A stretch of 57,435 nt of DNA from an uncultured Lachnospiraceae bacterium. Lineage in GTDB: Bacteria; Bacillota; Clostridia; Lachnospirales; Lachnospiraceae. Within the stretch, counting starts at the first letter, position 1. Each line of letters starts with the position of its first letter. The translations under genes and the position numbers were made by a program. This document shows, piece by piece, positions 1 through 7,363 of this stretch. The notes beneath the pieces are model-generated. The model worked only from the letters and a program-made list of their open reading frames with translations, did no database searches and was not told where the DNA came from. Location of the stretch: the NCBI GenBank assembly GCA_910588125.1, contig CAJUPI010000013.1, positions 1 to 57,435 on the forward strand, given 5' to 3'.

Positions 1-2
1 AT

Positions 3-296
3 GTGGGAGTTATTACTTTGAATAAAACCAATGAGAAAGGTCACGGAATCCGCAAACAGTTGGAAATTGATTTCGTTTGCAATAGAGGTTCTAAACGTTA
101 TTATATTCAGTCAGCCTATGCAATTCCAGATAGGGCTAAGATGGAACAGGAGCAGCGTTCCCTGATGCTGACCGGCGATTTCTTCAAGAAGATCATCATC
201 ACGAAAGATGCGCCTGTGCCATATTACAATGACAATGGGGTGCTGGTTATGAGTGTTTATGATTTTCTGTTGGATGAGGGGAGTTTGGATAATTGA
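3..296 (+). CDS. C-terminal part of a DUF4143-type ATP-binding protein (5' truncated by window)
   Basis: The reading frame is open to the left edge, so this is the tail of a longer gene. The visible 97 residues contain the pattern KQLEIDFVCNRGSKRYYIQ, an acidic strand of the nuclease-like fold found at the end of DUF4143 proteins. These are AAA+ ATPases with a C-terminal PD-(D/E)XK-like domain, common in gut Bacteroidetes and Clostridia. The end VYDFLLDE is also typical. The GTG at position 3 should not be taken as a start, because the residues after it (VGVITL) look like the middle of the conserved domain. The cellular role of the family is not established. The Walker motifs lie outside the window. 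Confidence 0.72.
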   Translation: MGVITLNKTNEKGHGIRKQLEIDFVCNRGSKRYYIQSAYAIPDRAKMEQEQRSLMLTGDFFKKIIITKDAPVPYYNDNGVLVMSVYDFLLDEGSLDN

Positions 297-393
297 TTGA
301 TGGGAAAAGAACAAAAGTATATAGCCGCAGCCAGGTGTGGCTTCAACTTGCCAAAACATGGCAAATCAATGCATTTCAGGAGGGATTTTTATT

Positions 394-849
394 ATGATAA
401 AAATACTATTTATTTGTCATGGTAATATTTGCAGAAGCCCGATGGCCGAATTCGTTATGAAAGATATGGTTCAAAAAGCCGGTGTAGCCGAACAATTTGA
501 GATAGCTTCCGCAGCTACGAGTACAGAAGAAATCGGAAACCCTGTTCACCGGGGAACAAGGGAGAAGCTGAGGCAGGTTGGTATCAGCACAGCGGGCAAG
601 ACAGCAGTGCAGTTGAAGAAATCTGACTATTTGAAATACGATTATCTGATTGGCATGGACACCTGGAATATTCGTAACATGCAGCGTATGCTAGGAGGAG
701 ATCCAGAAGGGAAGATTTATAAGATGCTGACCTTTGCAGATAGCGGGCGAGATGTTGCAGATCCTTGGTATACGGGGGATTTTGATGCCACATATCGGGA
801 CATTGTGTGCGGATGCAGGGGATTGATGCGGCATCTTGGTTTTGAGTAA
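394..849 (+). CDS. Low-molecular-weight protein-tyrosine phosphatase
   Basis: This is a 151-residue cytosolic phosphatase of the low-Mr PTP family, which hydrolyses phosphotyrosine through a cysteinyl-phosphate intermediate. The P-loop CHGNICRS starts at Cys8 and matches the C(X)5R(S/T) signature with Arg14. The general-acid loop is ADPWYTGDF near residue 118, where the DPxY motif is intact. Length is normal for the family. The ATG at 394 is chosen because AGGAGGG lies about 8 bases upstream; the longer frame from 337 would add 19 residues before the P-loop strand and has no ribosome site. The gene stands alone between the DUF4143 protein and a palindromic repeat. In Firmicutes such enzymes are often linked to tyrosine kinases, but none is seen here. 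Confidence 0.93.
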   Translation: MIKILFICHGNICRSPMAEFVMKDMVQKAGVAEQFEIASAATSTEEIGNPVHRGTREKLRQVGISTAGKTAVQLKKSDYLKYDYLIGMDTWNIRNMQRMLGGDPEGKIYKMLTFADSGRDVADPWYTGDFDATYRDIVCGCRGLMRHLGFE

Positions 850-866
850 AGAAGGGATACAGGAGC

Positions 867-1068
867 AATGTCATTAAATTAATTTTCTCAGAAAGTACGC
901 CATGGAAAAAGGAGCGGGAAGAGGAGGGGGAATGCTCTGCTGCTTTTTCCGGTTTCGGGATCAAGAATTCCTAAAATCTCTGCAAAGTCAAAAGCGGCAG
1001 AGCATTGCCGACCCCTTCCCGCTCCTTTTCCATGGCTGAGTATTTTAAGAGATAAACTTAATGACATT
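867..1068. repeat. Palindromic repeat, family B, copy 1 (about 200 bp)
   Basis: The ends AATGTCATT (867) and AATGACATT (1060-1068) are inverted copies, and the arms remain largely complementary for about 55 bp, including CCATGGAAAAAGGAGCGGGA on the left and its near-perfect complement on the right. The inner right half (ATCTCTGCAAAGTCAAAAGC and following) recurs at 19033-19143, and a lone end occurs at 6693-6715. No protein is encoded. It has the form of a non-autonomous MITE-like element. It ends only a few bases before the ribosome site of the pyridoxal kinase gene. Confidence 0.8.
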
Positions 1069-1090
1069 GGGTACAAGGAGAGAGACAAAA

Positions 1091-2044
1091 ATGGCATGGC
1101 ATGAGAATTTGGAAGAAGAGAAATTTGATAATATAATTACTACTCCTGATGCAGAAACAGATCCAGGAGATCATGCTGGAAAAAATATATTGTTAATCAA
1201 CGATCTGCCTGGGTATGGGAAGGTAGCGCTGGCAGCGATGACACCGATTTTATCACGGATGGGGCATTATATTTTTCTGCTTCCTACGGCAGTGGTGTCA
1301 AATACTTTGGATTATGGCAAGTTCCACATTCAGGATATGACTGAATATATGCAAAATACGTTGGTCGTATGGCAGGATTTGGGATTTGAGCCGGAATGCA
1401 TTTGTACGGGATTTATTCTTTCAGAAGGGCAGGCGGCGCTGATTGGGGAGTATATCCGGCGGGTTCGGAAAATGAGGAGAGAACAGATGCTTGTGATCGT
1501 AGATCCGATTATGGCAGATGGAGGAAAATTATATAATGGAGTCGGGCCGGAACGAGTGGCGGCGTTGCGGAAGCTGGCGGCATATGCAGATGTAATGGTG
1601 CCCAATATGACGGAGGCTTCCTTTTTGACCGGGATTCGTCCGGGACAAGAAAAGGGAACAGAGGAAGAAATTCGGGAGCTGGTGGAGGGCCTGAGAAAAA
1701 TCTCGGGAAGATCTGTGGTGATTACCAGCGGAGTGAAGCGGAATAAAGAGGAAAACGGAAAAGAAACTCACATGGTATGTGGTTATGATCACTGGCAGGA
1801 AGAATATTTTGAAATTTCTTATAATTTTTTACCAGTTCGGGTAGCTGGCAGTGGGGACATTTTTTCAGCAGTGCTGACAGGAGAACTGTTGAGGGGGAGG
1901 ACATTGAAAGAAGCGGCAGGAAAGGCAGTAAAGGTATTGTCGTGCCTGATTCAGAAAAACCAGCAGCACATGAATGAGTACAAGGGAATTATTGTAGAGC
2001 GGTATTGGGATCTGTTTGAGGAGGCTGATAGTGTCGTAAAATAA
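1091..2044 (+). CDS. Pyridoxal/pyridoxamine kinase (PdxK/PdxY-type, ribokinase superfamily)
   Basis: This 317-residue kinase phosphorylates B6 vitamers in the salvage route to pyridoxal phosphate. The opening INDLPGYGKVALAAM is the glycine-rich substrate loop of the family. IVDPIMADGGKLYNG and VPNMTEASFLTG are the central metal/substrate motifs, and VAGSGDIFSAVLTGELL is the PfkB-type C-terminal signature with catalytic Asp in GSGD. ATG 1091 is preferred because AAGGAGAG lies just upstream; ATG 1061 falls inside repeat B1. The stop codon (2042-2044) is supplied by the AAAATAA terminal repeat of the palindromic element that follows. No operon partners are on this strand. Confidence 0.92.
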   Translation: MAWHENLEEEKFDNIITTPDAETDPGDHAGKNILLINDLPGYGKVALAAMTPILSRMGHYIFLLPTAVVSNTLDYGKFHIQDMTEYMQNTLVVWQDLGFEPECICTGFILSEGQAALIGEYIRRVRKMRREQMLVIVDPIMADGGKLYNGVGPERVAALRKLAAYADVMVPNMTEASFLTGIRPGQEKGTEEEIRELVEGLRKISGRSVVITSGVKRNKEENGKETHMVCGYDHWQEEYFEISYNFLPVRVAGSGDIFSAVLTGELLRGRTLKEAAGKAVKVLSCLIQKNQQHMNEYKGIIVERYWDLFEEADSVVK

Positions 2045-2191
2045 ATCATTAACTGTTTTCCGTATCCTGTGTCCGGTTGCTTACGAATACGCTGCCGGAT
2101 ATTGTCAAACGTTGTCTGTTAAAAATAGATCGCGTATGCATGGACTGCCCGGACAAAGGATATGGAAACAGCAGATAACTTATTTTGTGAG
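2036..2191. repeat. Palindromic repeat, family E, long form (copy E1) between convergent genes
   Basis: The arms share AAAATAA-type ends, then a TTTTCCGTATCCTGTGTCCGG-like block on the left whose complement (CCGGACAAAGGATATGGAAA) lies on the right. The interior, with GTTGTCTGTTAAAA, matches the loop of the copy at 50803-50970 in opposite orientation. The element exactly fills the space between two convergent genes, and both of their stop codons lie inside its terminal repeats. It probably acts as a bidirectional terminator. Confidence 0.8.
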
Positions 2192-2908
2192 GCCTCCCGC
2201 GTTTACGAATTCCCCAAACAGCCTTTTGGCAGCATCATCCTGCTCCCATAAATATTCGGGATGCCATTGGACGCCTAAGAAAAAGGTGGGATAATCTGGC
2301 ATTTCAATGCACTCGATAAGGCCATGAGGGGCATAACCTACAGGGGCCAGACCCGGGGCAACCTCTCGGATAGCCTGGTGGTGCATACTGTTGACCCGGA
2401 TGGTTTTACTTTCTGCGATTTTTGCCAGCAGTGAACCGGGAGTGATGGTGATGGTATGGGAAGGAATGCTATAATCAAAGGGCTGGCTATGGGCAATAGG
2501 GAAATCCTCCGGAAATTGACTGGGAAGATCCTGATAGATGTTCCCGCCCAGTCCGATATTGAGGAGCTGGATTCCGCGGCAAATTCCAAGAATCGGTTTT
2601 TTGGCAGACATAACCGCTTTAAGTAGCTTTAATTCCATATGATCGCGTTTAAGAGATACATTGCCACAATGACGTTGGGTTTCTTCTCCAAAAAAGAAAG
2701 GATGGATATCAGGGCCGCCGGTAAAGAGAAAGCAGTCAAAGGCTTCGGCAAAATGTGAAAGCTCAGTTTCCTCTGTTTCCAGGGGAAGAATGATTGGAGT
2801 GCCGCCGGCCGCGCGGATAGCTTTCAAGTAAGCCGGGCGCATATACAGCTCATCCTTTTCGGTGTTGTGATAAGGGGTAAGGGCTATCAAAGGCCTATGG
2901 GTATTCAT
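2180..2908 (-). CDS. Class-I glutamine amidotransferase-like hydrolase (gamma-glutamyl-GABA hydrolase, PuuD family)
   Basis: This 242-residue cytosolic enzyme belongs to the peptidase C26 group, which cleaves gamma-glutamyl amides such as gamma-glutamyl-GABA. The nucleophile elbow is GICRG with Cys110, and the catalytic His/Glu pair is in QWHPEYL near the C terminus. FTGGPDIHP and the oxyanion strand also fit. The start at 2908 has AAGGAGG seven bases upstream; the track start further out adds 11 unconserved residues. The neighbours are unrelated and no polyamine genes are nearby, so the physiological substrate is open. The stop codon is donated by the terminal repeat of element E1. Confidence 0.88.
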   Translation of the reverse strand: MNTHRPLIALTPYHNTEKDELYMRPAYLKAIRAAGGTPIILPLETEETELSHFAEAFDCFLFTGGPDIHPFFFGEETQRHCGNVSLKRDHMELKLLKAVMSAKKPILGICRGIQLLNIGLGGNIYQDLPSQFPEDFPIAHSQPFDYSIPSHTITITPGSLLAKIAESKTIRVNSMHHQAIREVAPGLAPVGYAPHGLIECIEMPDYPTFFLGVQWHPEYLWEQDDAAKRLFGEFVNAGGLTK

Positions 2909-2972
2909 ATAAGGAAACCTCCTTGGAAAATAGCATGTCAATCAACCAAATGACATTAGTCAATCAACAGGG

Positions 2973-3015
2973 TAAAAAATAGATGCCTCCTCCATATTAT
3001 ATGGAAGAGACATCT
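2973..3015 (-). terminator. Rho-independent terminator of the ferredoxin gene
   Basis: Read on the minus strand, AGATGTCTCTTCCATAT pairs with ATATGGAGGAGGCATCT (two G-U pairs) and is followed by ATTTTTTA. It lies about 25 bases past the ferredoxin stop. Confidence 0.82.
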
Positions 3016-3037
3016 ATGTAGTCATTGATGGTAATAA

Positions 3038-3208
3038 TTAACCTTCGTTGATAGCACCAGTGGGGCAAACACCTGCACAAGTACCGCAGTCGATGCAGCT
3101 GTCAGCATCGATTACATACTGTCCATCGCCCTGAGAGATAGCGCCTACGGGGCACTCGGACTCACAAGTACCGCAGCTAACACATGCGTCAGAAATTACG
3201 TATGCCAT
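3038..3208 (-). CDS. 2[4Fe-4S] ferredoxin, 56 residues
   Basis: This short gene encodes a clostridial-type ferredoxin, a soluble low-potential electron carrier. Two CxxCxxCxxxCP clusters are visible: CVSCGTCESECPVGA near residues 9-23 and CIDCGTCAGVCPTGA near 39-53, separated by the usual internal repeat. The protein starts MAYVISDACV and ends AINEG, the standard length of such ferredoxins. GGAGG lies before the ATG at 3208. It has its own promoter (3257-3285) and terminator (2973-3015), so it is monocistronic. Position next to the radical-SAM PFL activase makes it a plausible reductant of that enzyme, but ferredoxins serve many reactions and this is inference. Confidence 0.96.
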   Translation of the reverse strand: MAYVISDACVSCGTCESECPVGAISQGDGQYVIDADSCIDCGTCAGVCPTGAINEG

Positions 3209-3256
3209 AATAGTATCCTCCTTGAATAGTCTGTAGCATTTCTTGTTTCTTTCATC

Positions 3257-3285
3257 ATTCTATACTATTTACGGAAAATATTCAA
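3257..3285 (-). promoter_or_regulatory. Sigma-A promoter of the ferredoxin gene
   Basis: On the minus strand TTGAAT (3285-3280), 17-base spacer, TAGAAT (3262-3257). The start codon lies about 50 bases downstream. Confidence 0.65.
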
Positions 3286-3296
3286 GTGGAAATCGC

Positions 3297-3322
3297 TGTA
3301 CAATTGGATAAAAAATTGTACA
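3297..3322. promoter_or_regulatory. Inverted repeat TGTACAATT...AATTGTACA after pflA
   Basis: A 9-bp perfect AT-rich dyad with an 8-base centre sits just past the pflA stop and upstream of the ferredoxin promoter. It could be a weak terminator for pflA or an operator for the ferredoxin gene. The sequence alone does not decide. Confidence 0.4.
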
Positions 3323-3326
3323 AAAT

Positions 3327-4103
3327 CTAGTTAGTTCCAAGCAACTGGCAAGAATTTTTTTGAGCTCGTGTTTCCCGGATGCCCTGCAGGACAATTTGTC
3401 GGGCGGCGGTGGCTTCTTCTTTGCCCAATGGGGCTACTTTGTCTAGCGGATAAGGAATTCCCAGTTTTTGATATTTCACTCTACCCATGTCATGATAAGG
3501 CAGGATGTCCAAGGCCTGTACATTGTGCAAGGTTCCGATAAAACGACCGAGACGGTATAAAAGATCTTGTTTGTACGTGATACCAGGTACTACTACATGA
3601 CGGATCCACACCGGTATGGCATGTTCGTCCAGATAGCGGGCAAAGGCGAGAACAGGTTCCAGCTTTTGACTGGTTAAGTTCTGATGTCCCTGGGGATCGA
3701 TATGCTTGATATCTAACATAACGAGATTGGTTACTGCCATCAGGCGATCGAAACGCCGGATAGTAGCCGGCAGATCGGGGGCAAAGATAATACCAGAGGT
3801 ATCCAGGCATGTATGAATTCGCTGCTGATGTGCTGCCTCAAAGAGCTCTGTCACGAAATCCATCTGCATTAGAGGTTCGCCGCCTGTGGCGGTGATGCCG
3901 CCCTTTTGATAAAAGCTGCGGTTTTTTTCATATAAGGCAAGGATTTCTTCTACAGACATTTTTGTTTGGGCGAAGGCTTTCCAGGTGTCCGGATTGTGGC
4001 AGTACTGGCACCGCATAGGGCAGCCTTGGAAAAAAATGACCAGACGTACACCGGGGCCATCTACCGTACCAAAGCTTTCAATTGAGTGAATTCGTCCTAA
4101 CAT
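3327..4103 (-). CDS. pflA: Pyruvate formate-lyase activating enzyme (radical SAM)
   Basis: This 258-residue iron-sulfur enzyme uses SAM and a reduced [4Fe-4S] cluster to place the glycyl radical on PFL. The cluster motif is C28-x3-C32-x2-C35 in GCPMRCQYCHNPD, preceded by the family signature GTVDGPGVRLVIFFQ. TGGEPLMQ is the GGE SAM-binding motif, and WIRHVVVPG the family strand. Length matches PflA, with no extra ferredoxin domain. GGAGG stands 6 bases before ATG 4103. It is the third gene of a minus-strand block after the two PFL parts, but a perfect 15-bp hairpin (4119-4161) stands between it and the glycyl-radical gene and could set its level. Confidence 0.95.
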   Translation of the reverse strand: MLGRIHSIESFGTVDGPGVRLVIFFQGCPMRCQYCHNPDTWKAFAQTKMSVEEILALYEKNRSFYQKGGITATGGEPLMQMDFVTELFEAAHQQRIHTCLDTSGIIFAPDLPATIRRFDRLMAVTNLVMLDIKHIDPQGHQNLTSQKLEPVLAFARYLDEHAIPVWIRHVVVPGITYKQDLLYRLGRFIGTLHNVQALDILPYHDMGRVKYQKLGIPYPLDKVAPLGKEEATAARQIVLQGIRETRAQKNSCQLLGTN

Positions 4104-4118
4104 AAGATACCTCCGGGG

Positions 4119-4161
4119 AAGGTGTTGCAAAATGGCACATTAGACAATTTTGCAACACCTT
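4119..4161. repeat. Minimal palindrome of family E (copy E2) in the pflA leader
   Basis: AAGGTGTTGCAAAAT (4119-4133) and ATTTTGCAACACCTT (4147-4161) are perfect inverted copies around a 13-base loop. They match the outer ends of the larger family E elements. On the minus strand the hairpin ends only a few bases before the pflA ribosome site and lacks a U-run there, so it looks like a processing or attenuation structure rather than a simple terminator. Confidence 0.75.
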
Positions 4162-4183
4162 TAATTTTTGATATTGTTTTTAT

Positions 4184-4432
4184 TTATCCAATGGCGCCGT
4201 GGAAGGTACGGGAAATGACCTCGTCTTGCTGTTCTTTTGTCAGTTTGCAGAAGTTTACCGCATAACCAGATACCCGAACCGTAAGCTGCGGGTATTTTTC
4301 CGGATGCTTTTGAGCATCGAGTAAGGTTTCTTTGGAAAATACATTTACATTTAGATGATGGCCGCCCTTTTCGGTATAGCCATCCAGAAGAGTAACCAGG
4401 TTATCTACCTGAGATTCATTGGCATGTGTCAT
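4184..4432 (-). CDS. Stand-alone glycyl-radical domain of pyruvate formate-lyase (GrcA/YfiD-like)
   Basis: This 82-residue protein corresponds to the C-terminal glycyl-radical domain of PFL. The sequence VNLL-type start followed by LDGYTEKGGHHLNVNVF and PEKYPQLTVRVSGYAVNF ends at the usual PFL terminus SRTFHGAIG. The radical glycine is Gly56 in RVSGYAV. It has its own AAAGGAGG ribosome site 10 bases before the ATG. It lies 45 bases downstream of a PFL gene that lacks this domain, in the same frame but separated by one TGA and two further TAA codons. Unlike E. coli GrcA, which repairs damaged full-length PFL, this protein appears to be an obligate subunit. It would be activated by PflA and inserted into the barrel of the large protein. 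Confidence 0.9.
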   Translation of the reverse strand: MTHANESQVDNLVTLLDGYTEKGGHHLNVNVFSKETLLDAQKHPEKYPQLTVRVSGYAVNFCKLTKEQQDEVISRTFHGAIG

Positions 4433-4477
4433 TGAAGATATCCTCCTTTATTTTAAATAAAATTATTCCAAATGATA

Positions 4478-6571
4478 TCAATCCCGATCCAATCCCTGCA
4501 TCAAATTGGGGATAGAGCAGGCTTTATCCGGACCGCATTCCAGTTCCAGATCCAGATCGCCGGTAAACAGGCGGTCTTCTTTTCCCAATGCTCCCGGAAT
4601 GATAGAGAAGGTATTGGAAATACCATCTTGTGCATCGGAGAAGGGGAGCTTGGCTACAGAAGCCAGGGAAGAGATAGCGCCGTGATTGTCTCGTGTGTGC
4701 ATCGGATTGGCACCAGGTGCAAAGGCCTGGCCAGCCTTTCGGCCATCAGGAGTGGAGCCGGTGGCCTTACCATACACTACATTTGAGGTTATCGTCAAGA
4801 TGGAGGTTGTTGGAATTCCTCCGCGATAGCAGTGATTGCGCCTGATATAATTCATAAAGCTGTGCACAACTTCAACGGCGATCTGGTCAACTCGATCATC
4901 ATCATTGCCATATTTGGGAAAGCTGCCTTCTACTTCATAATCGACAACTATACCATTTTCATCTCGAATAGTCCGGACTTTGGCATATTTGATGGCAGAA
5001 AGCGAATCAGCGACAACAGAGAGTCCGGCGATGCCAGTAGCAAACCAGCGGGTCACATTCATATCATGAAGCGCCATTTGCAGCCGTTCGTAACAATATT
5101 TATCATGCATATAGTGAATAATATTGAGACTGTTGACATAGACACCGGCGAGCCATTGCATCATGTCGTGATAACGGGCCATAACCTCATCATAATCCAG
5201 ATATTCGGAGGTGATGGGACGGTATTGGGGACCTACTTGTTTCTTGCTGATTTCGTCGACGCCGCCATTGATGGCATATAGAAGACATTTGGCAAGATTG
5301 GCGCGGGCGCCAAAGAACTGCATTTCTTTACCGATCCTCATAGAAGATACACAACAGGCGATAGCATAATCGTCACCGAGGTTTTCCCGCATCAGGTCAT
5401 CATTTTCATATTGAATAGAAGAAGACTCGATGGAGGTTTTGGCACAAAAGCGTTTGAAATTTTCCGGTAACCGTACGGACCACAGAACCGTAAGATTTGG
5501 TTCCGGAGCAGTGCCAAGAGTAGTTAACGTATGCAGGAAACGGAAGGACATTTTGGTTACCAGATGCCGTCCGTCGATCCCCACTCCGCCGATGGATTCG
5601 GTTACCCAGGTGGGATCTCCGGAGAAAAGAGCATTGTATTCCGGAGTACGGGCAAACTTCACCAGCCGAAGCTTCATAACAAAATGATCCACAAATTCCT
5701 GGATCTGCTCTTCATTAAAAGTTCCTTCTGACAGATCTCGTTCTGCATAGATATCCAGAAATGTGGAAGTACGGCCCAGAGACATTGCAGCGCCGTTTTG
5801 CTCCTTGACAGCAGCAAGATAGGCAAAGTAAATCCACTGGATTGCTTCCTGTACATTGCCGGCAGGACGGGAAATGTCAAAGCCGTAGATTTTACCCAGT
5901 TCCTTCAGCTCTTTTAAGGCGCGGATCTGTTCGGACAGTTCTTCCCGGATACGAATGACATGGGAATACATAGTGCTTCTGGTGGTCATTTTCTGTTCTT
6001 CTTTGTCTGCGATCAGGCGATCTACACCATAAAGAGCTACTCGTCGGTAATCTCCAATGATTCTCCCTCGTCCATAGGCATCGGGCAGTCCGGTGATGAT
6101 ATGGCTGGAACGGCAAGCACGCATCTCCGGAGTATAAGCATCAAAAACACCGGCATTATGAGTTTTGCGGTGAGTTGTAAAGAATTCGCTGATTTCCGGG
6201 TCCACCTGATAGCCATTGTCGGCACAGGCTTTTTCTGCCATGCGGATTCCGCCGTAGGGCTGCAGAGAACGCTTAAACGGTTTATCGGTCTGAAAACCGA
6301 CAATTGTTTCTTTGGTCTTATCCAGATATCCAGGGCCGTGGGAGGTGATGGTAGAAATGATTTTGGTATCCATGTCCAGCACTCCGCCTGCCGCTTGTTC
6401 CTGCCGGCTCAGTTCCATAACCTGATCCCAGAGCGCTGTGGTATTTGGGGTGGCATTTGCCAGAAAGCTGTCATCGCCATCATAAGGGGTATAGTTTTTT
6501 TGAATAAAATTGCGTACATTGATTTCCCGTTCCCAGTCGCCTGGGCGGAAGCTTCTCCATTCTTGTTTCAT
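4478..6571 (-). CDS. pflB: Pyruvate formate-lyase catalytic subunit lacking the glycyl-radical domain
   Basis: This 697-residue glycyl-radical-enzyme barrel converts pyruvate and CoA to formate and acetyl-CoA. The adjacent active-site cysteines are Cys406-Cys407 in AIACCVSSMRIGKEMQFFG. The N-terminal part is typical PFL: GLPDAYGRGRIIGDYRRVALYG and IGGVGIDGRHLVTK. After the conserved SIIPGALGKEDRL the protein does not run on into the DGYF...GYAV glycyl-radical domain. It ends in about 30 unrelated residues, GDLDLELECGPDKACSIPN and a short tail. The missing domain is supplied by the next gene. ATG 6571 has GGAGG 6 bases upstream. The promoter is at 6628-6656. Length is about 60 residues below E. 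coli PflB. Confidence 0.93.
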   Translation of the reverse strand: MKQEWRSFRPGDWEREINVRNFIQKNYTPYDGDDSFLANATPNTTALWDQVMELSRQEQAAGGVLDMDTKIISTITSHGPGYLDKTKETIVGFQTDKPFKRSLQPYGGIRMAEKACADNGYQVDPEISEFFTTHRKTHNAGVFDAYTPEMRACRSSHIITGLPDAYGRGRIIGDYRRVALYGVDRLIADKEEQKMTTRSTMYSHVIRIREELSEQIRALKELKELGKIYGFDISRPAGNVQEAIQWIYFAYLAAVKEQNGAAMSLGRTSTFLDIYAERDLSEGTFNEEQIQEFVDHFVMKLRLVKFARTPEYNALFSGDPTWVTESIGGVGIDGRHLVTKMSFRFLHTLTTLGTAPEPNLTVLWSVRLPENFKRFCAKTSIESSSIQYENDDLMRENLGDDYAIACCVSSMRIGKEMQFFGARANLAKCLLYAINGGVDEISKKQVGPQYRPITSEYLDYDEVMARYHDMMQWLAGVYVNSLNIIHYMHDKYCYERLQMALHDMNVTRWFATGIAGLSVVADSLSAIKYAKVRTIRDENGIVVDYEVEGSFPKYGNDDDRVDQIAVEVVHSFMNYIRRNHCYRGGIPTTSILTITSNVVYGKATGSTPDGRKAGQAFAPGANPMHTRDNHGAISSLASVAKLPFSDAQDGISNTFSIIPGALGKEDRLFTGDLDLELECGPDKACSIPNLMQGLDRD

Positions 6572-6627
6572 AATTTCCTCCGTTCCGTGTAGGCTCCACA
6601 AAAATTGTCTGACAGATTACGAGGTAA

Positions 6628-6656
6628 ATTATAAGGACGTGATAAAAAAACGTCAA
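6628..6656 (-). promoter_or_regulatory. Promoter of the split pfl operon
   Basis: On the minus strand TTGACG (6656-6651), 17-base spacer, TATAAT (6633-6628). A start site near 6621 would give a leader of about 50 bases. Confidence 0.7.
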
Positions 6657-6692
6657 GGAGCGTACAGAGAAGAATTTTCTGGTAAGGTATAA

Positions 6693-6715
6693 CTGAGAAA
6701 ATTAACTTAATGACA
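6693..6715. repeat. Solitary terminal repeat of family B
   Basis: CTGAGAAAATTAACTTAATG followed by ACAT matches the left end of element B1 (read on the other strand) with one or two differences. It stands alone upstream of the pfl promoter, as if left by deletion of an element. Confidence 0.55.
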
Positions 6716-6752
6716 TGGATTATCCGGTTGTTTTATCTGGTATTTCAGGGGC

Positions 6753-6781
6753 TTGTCAATCTGCGAAAAATATATTATAGT
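6753..6781 (+). promoter_or_regulatory. Promoter of the DUF1858 gene
   Basis: TTGTCA (6753-6758), 17-base spacer, TATAGT (6776-6781), about 90 bases before the start codon. Confidence 0.6.
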
Positions 6782-6869
6782 AGACCTTAACGCGACGGTA
6801 AAAAAATACTTTTGTAAAAGCATTATGTGTTGCGTGGAAATAAAATATGTACGAAAAGGAGGAATTTAT

Positions 6870-7073
6870 ATGCAGATCAATAAAGATATGTTGATTGGGG
6901 ATTTGGTTCAGGCGCATGAGCTGATTGCACCGATGTTGATGCGTGCTGGTATGCATTGCCTGGGTTGTCCGTCGGCACAAGGAGAAACCCTGGAGGAAGC
7001 CTGCATGGTACACGGGATTGACTGTGATACTTTGGTATCCGGAATCAACGAAGTGCTGGCAGAGAGAGCCTGA
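6870..7073 (+). CDS. DUF1858 domain protein, 67 residues
   Basis: This small cytosolic protein consists of one DUF1858 domain: MQINKDMLIGDLVQAHE at the start, then MLMRAGMHCLGCPSA with a CxxC pair near residues 30-33, and a C-terminal helix. Such domains are found alone or fused to redox proteins in anaerobes, and structurally recall ScdA/iron-sulfur repair N-termini. No biochemical role is firmly known. AAAGGAGG stands 8 bases upstream of ATG 6870, deciding the start against the longer frame. It diverges from the pfl operon, so a link to anaerobic redox metabolism is possible but unproven. Confidence 0.88.
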   Translation: MQINKDMLIGDLVQAHELIAPMLMRAGMHCLGCPSAQGETLEEACMVHGIDCDTLVSGINEVLAERA

Positions 7074-7111
7074 CTTAAGCAGAAAGAGTATTTGGCGAAT
7101 GAAATGGCCAT

Positions 7112-7282
7112 AAAGAGGGCATTGCAAGACAAGCCACCCATCATTTTTCTATCCTATGTTCAGATAGCTCACATACAAACAGCCTGCTATTAACAGGCAA
7201 AGTCCGCTAAGACTGTTTGTGGACAGCCGGACACAAGGATAAGAGAAATGACGGGTGGTTTGTTTGGCAACGCCCTCTTTTT
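7112..7282. repeat. Palindromic repeat, family E, long form (copy E3)
   Basis: AAAGAGGGCATTGC at the left and GGCAACGCCCTCTTTTT at the right form the outer stem. Inside them GCCACCCATCATTTTTCTATCC pairs with GGATAAGAGAAATGACGGGTGG read on the other strand. The central loop (ACAGCCTGCTATTAACAGGC region) resembles the loop at 50803-50970. It lies between the DUF1858 gene and the convergent mecA gene, and ends in a T-run suitable for termination on the plus strand. Confidence 0.82.
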
Positions 7283-7363
7283 GTGTGGTCTCATATGCCA
7301 AGAGCCCATTTGAATACAGAGAAATGGTAATATGGCACATAATGCTATAACGATTTTGGCGGG

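Noticed and set aside
1061..1090. Upstream ATG as the start of the pyridoxal kinase
   Set aside because: It lies within the terminal repeat of element B1 and lacks a ribosome site; ATG 1091 has AAGGAGAG at good spacing.
4432..4478. PFL split caused by a sequencing frameshift or by stop-codon read-through (selenocysteine TGA)
   Set aside because: The two frames are already the same, and the 45 bases between them hold two more TAA stops and a perfect ribosome site. The large protein ends in a new tail in place of the domain start, so no single-base error or read-through restores the normal protein.
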